From Ceratotherium simum simum (Eukaryota > Chordata > Mammalia > Perissodactyla > Rhinocerotidae), in NCBI RefSeq assembly GCF_000283155.1, contig NW_004454178.1, forward strand, positions 9,463,720-9,527,719: a DNA stretch of 64,000 bases, read 5' to 3'. Both the position numbers and the translations under genes were made by a program. Positions 58,506-64,000 of the stretch are shown in pieces. The notes under the pieces are model-generated. The model saw nothing but the letters and a program-made list of their open reading frames with translations. It ran no database searches and was not told the origin of the DNA. The stretch's first letter is position 1. Every line of letters begins with the position of its first letter.

Positions 58506-58509
58506 GAAA

Positions 58510-58960
58510 TGGATACACAGTCTCCTACAGTAGATTAGTCTGGATTGTTTGGGCTACAAGTGACAGAAGCCAACACCAAGTGCCTTAAGTGAAAAACAGG
58601 AAAGGTTTATTGGCCCCAGGGCCAGGAGGGACACTGGTGGAGCTCACAAAATCGAGGGAGGAGCTGCAGAACCAGGGCTCCAGGGGCTGGAGTTTAGGTC
58701 TTCCTGCCCGGCATTCTCCTCCTCCCCAGGTGTCTCTGCTTCTCCTTGCACGTTGGCTTCTCTTTCCTCCTACTCCAGAAAGACCTCCCCAGCAAGCAGG
58801 AAACGTGGGTGCCACGGGCTCTAGTTTAGTAACCCAGTTCCATCTATAAATTCCAGGGAAAGTCTCTGATTGGCCCTGCTCAGGTCCAGCCCCACCCCTT
58901 GAGCCAATCACTGCAGTCAGAGGGATGCAGTTATAAGACCGGCTGGGAGCTGAGTCACTT
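58510..58960. repeat. Old interspersed repeat, family not assigned
   Basis: Contains 'ggctacaagtgacagaagcc' and 'gattggccctgctcaggtcc', wording common in old mammalian repeats. No gene. 58960-59990 is unique sequence with a MIR-like patch at 59280-59480. Confidence 0.4.
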
Positions 58961-60000
58961 GTCCACTCGTCCACTCAGGGTCTGTGTGTGTGTGTTGCAT
59001 TTGTTACCAAAATAAGAGGATGGAAAAGAAAGCTTGCAGCTGACTTTGAACTACAACAAGGACGGGGCTGCCTGGGATGTGCTAAGGATCCACATGGTCG
59101 CCAAAATTCTCCAGGAGCCTACAATCTAGTTTGGGAGACGAGACACAAAAATAACCAGAACAAAACAGCTTGCACTGACTCCAAGGCTGGATAAGAATAT
59201 CTGGAACTCCCCACCCACCTCATACGCTTCTCTGTTGGATAAAAATTAGACACTTCATGGGAAAGGGCTTTCAAAAGACAGCAGTGGCACAGCCCCTTAC
59301 AGTTCACCTGGCATGTTGATACCCACCCTGGGGGCAAAGCGTGGGCTCTGGAGTCAGACCACCTCAGCTTCCAGAGCTACAAAATGGGACTCATCCTAGT
59401 CCCCACCTCATGGGTTGTGGGGGAACTGGGGATCATGGGTGGGGAGTACTCAGCAGAGTGGCACACAGTGGGTGCTCGGTATATGTAAGGTATTGATACC
59501 TGCATATTGTTACCTGAGCCTCTTCAAACCTTTATAGGGTAGACATGGCAAGGCTGACCATTCCCACTTTGTTGTTGAGGACACAGAGCATTGAAGGACT
59601 TGCCTGCTTGTAATTAACCTGCTGGTGATGGCAGGGCTACAGCAAGACCAGCACTCTATTTCCGAGATTTGCATTCCAAAAGGGTCAGGCCTAAGAGAGG
59701 CCTGTAGAGTGCCATGTGGAGGTGTAGGGAGACAGCCAGTGTTCACGGAGAAGTGGGGATGTCCTTAGGGGTCAGCCAGTGCCTTGTACCAAGGAGGGGG
59801 CTGTGAAGGTGCGGGCAAGCCCTCTGCAAGGCTCCATTCCTGCTGGAGGCTTGAAGCATTATAGGGGTGGGATGTGCAATCACGAATCACCCCAAGCCTT
59901 CCTCGGCCATCTGACACCCCTGCCTCCTCAGGTACCTGGCCCCTACCCCCCCAGAGCTCCTCTCCTCTGCACTTGTTTCCCGGACCTCATGCATTCTCCT

Positions 60001-60038
60001 CTATAAATACCAGCTCTGGTATTTTGGGTTGGCAGCTG
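60001..60038 (+). promoter_or_regulatory. DES muscle enhancer core: MEF2-like site and E-box
   Basis: CTATAAATAC at 60001-60010 is a MEF2-type site and CAGCTG at 60033-60038 is a MyoD-type E-box. They sit 23 bp apart, about 970 bp upstream of the expected DES start site. This arrangement and distance match the described human desmin skeletal-muscle enhancer at roughly -1 kb. I infer the same role here. Confidence 0.75.
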
Positions 60039-60663
60039 TTGCTGCCAGTGAGATGGCTGGGTTGACAAGAGGCTCCTGACAAAACACAAACCCTGGTGTG
60101 TGGGGGTGTGGGTGGTGTGAGGAGGGGGATGAATCCGAGACGGGGTGGAGGTGGGGACAAGGGGGCAGAAGCCAGGTGAAGCTGGTGGCATGGGGGTTAG
60201 AGTGTATACAGCAGTTGGAAACAGAGGGCACCGGAATCTTCCTGGAAATCACGCTGTTGTTTATAAACTTGAGGGCCCATCCTCACCTCTAGGGGCAGGT
60301 AAAGGGCCTACACTAGTCCAGAGGGAAACTGAGGCACAGAGCTAGAACCCAAGTGTCAGTGGACATATCTGAGCAGGCCTGGACATACCAGAACATACCA
60401 GCTCTGGCCAGCATCCCTCTCTGCCCCCAGGGCACCCTCCCACCCTCCCTGCCTGCCTACAGACCCTCTTCCTCCAGGCCTGGCTGGGGGACTCCTGGTC
60501 TTTGCCCGAGCCCTCTCAAACTTCTGCCACTTCCAGAGAATCTTTAGAAAAAAGGCGATTTGGTGTCTTTCTTGGGAGCAGGCCTTGTCCCTTCAGGAAA
60601 TAACCCAAAGTTTCTCCTTGGAGCAAACAAGAGACCCTCAAACTAAATGGAGGCTTCCCCTGA

Positions 60664-64000
<3,337 letters not shown>

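Overview
This is mammalian nuclear DNA, almost certainly from a perissodactyl and most likely an equid. The main clue is twenty copies of a tRNA-derived SINE with the structure of the equine repetitive elements (ERE). They have a tRNA-like head, a conserved body, an A-rich tail and clear target-site duplications. L1 elements, MaLR-type LTRs, MIRs and old hAT-type DNA transposons complete the repeat landscape.

The conserved gene order is RESP18 (minus strand), DNPEP (minus strand), DES (plus strand), matching the mammalian PTPRN-RESP18-DNPEP-DES-SPEG segment. DNPEP (aspartyl aminopeptidase) is complete: 15 coding exons between 37,389 and 27,337 rebuild a 475-residue protein with all its metal ligands. 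DES (desmin) begins at 61,057 and runs off the right edge in exon 6. The muscle enhancer, TATA-like box and first five exons are visible.

Layout: 1-10.7 kb is repeats plus two old, degraded copies of the DNPEP 3' end (copy A about 2.6-4.15 kb, exons 14-15; copy B about 7.2-10.7 kb, exons 12-15). 10.7-12.2 kb holds spliced exons of RESP18, recognised by gap-free alignment to the RESP18-homology domain of PTPRN. One exon carries an in-frame TGA and a GC donor, so the gene looks inactivated here. 13.9-15.0 kb is a CpG island with no recognised gene. It lies on the 5' side of the RESP18 exons and contains a minus-strand splice donor of compatible phase. 15-27 kb is mostly L1, LTR and simple repeat, with a strong CTCF-type motif at 18.6 kb. 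27.2-37.6 kb is DNPEP with a GC-rich promoter. 37.6-61 kb is intergenic and should include the counterpart of the upstream DES control region. 61-64 kb is DES.

DNPEP is a housekeeping cytosolic peptidase and DES a muscle intermediate filament protein. They are neighbours but not functionally linked. I found no new multi-gene system. The most interesting features are the disabled RESP18, the nearby unassigned CpG island and the twice-copied DNPEP 3' end. Comparisons with human PTPRN, DNPEP and DES are from memory; no database search was run.
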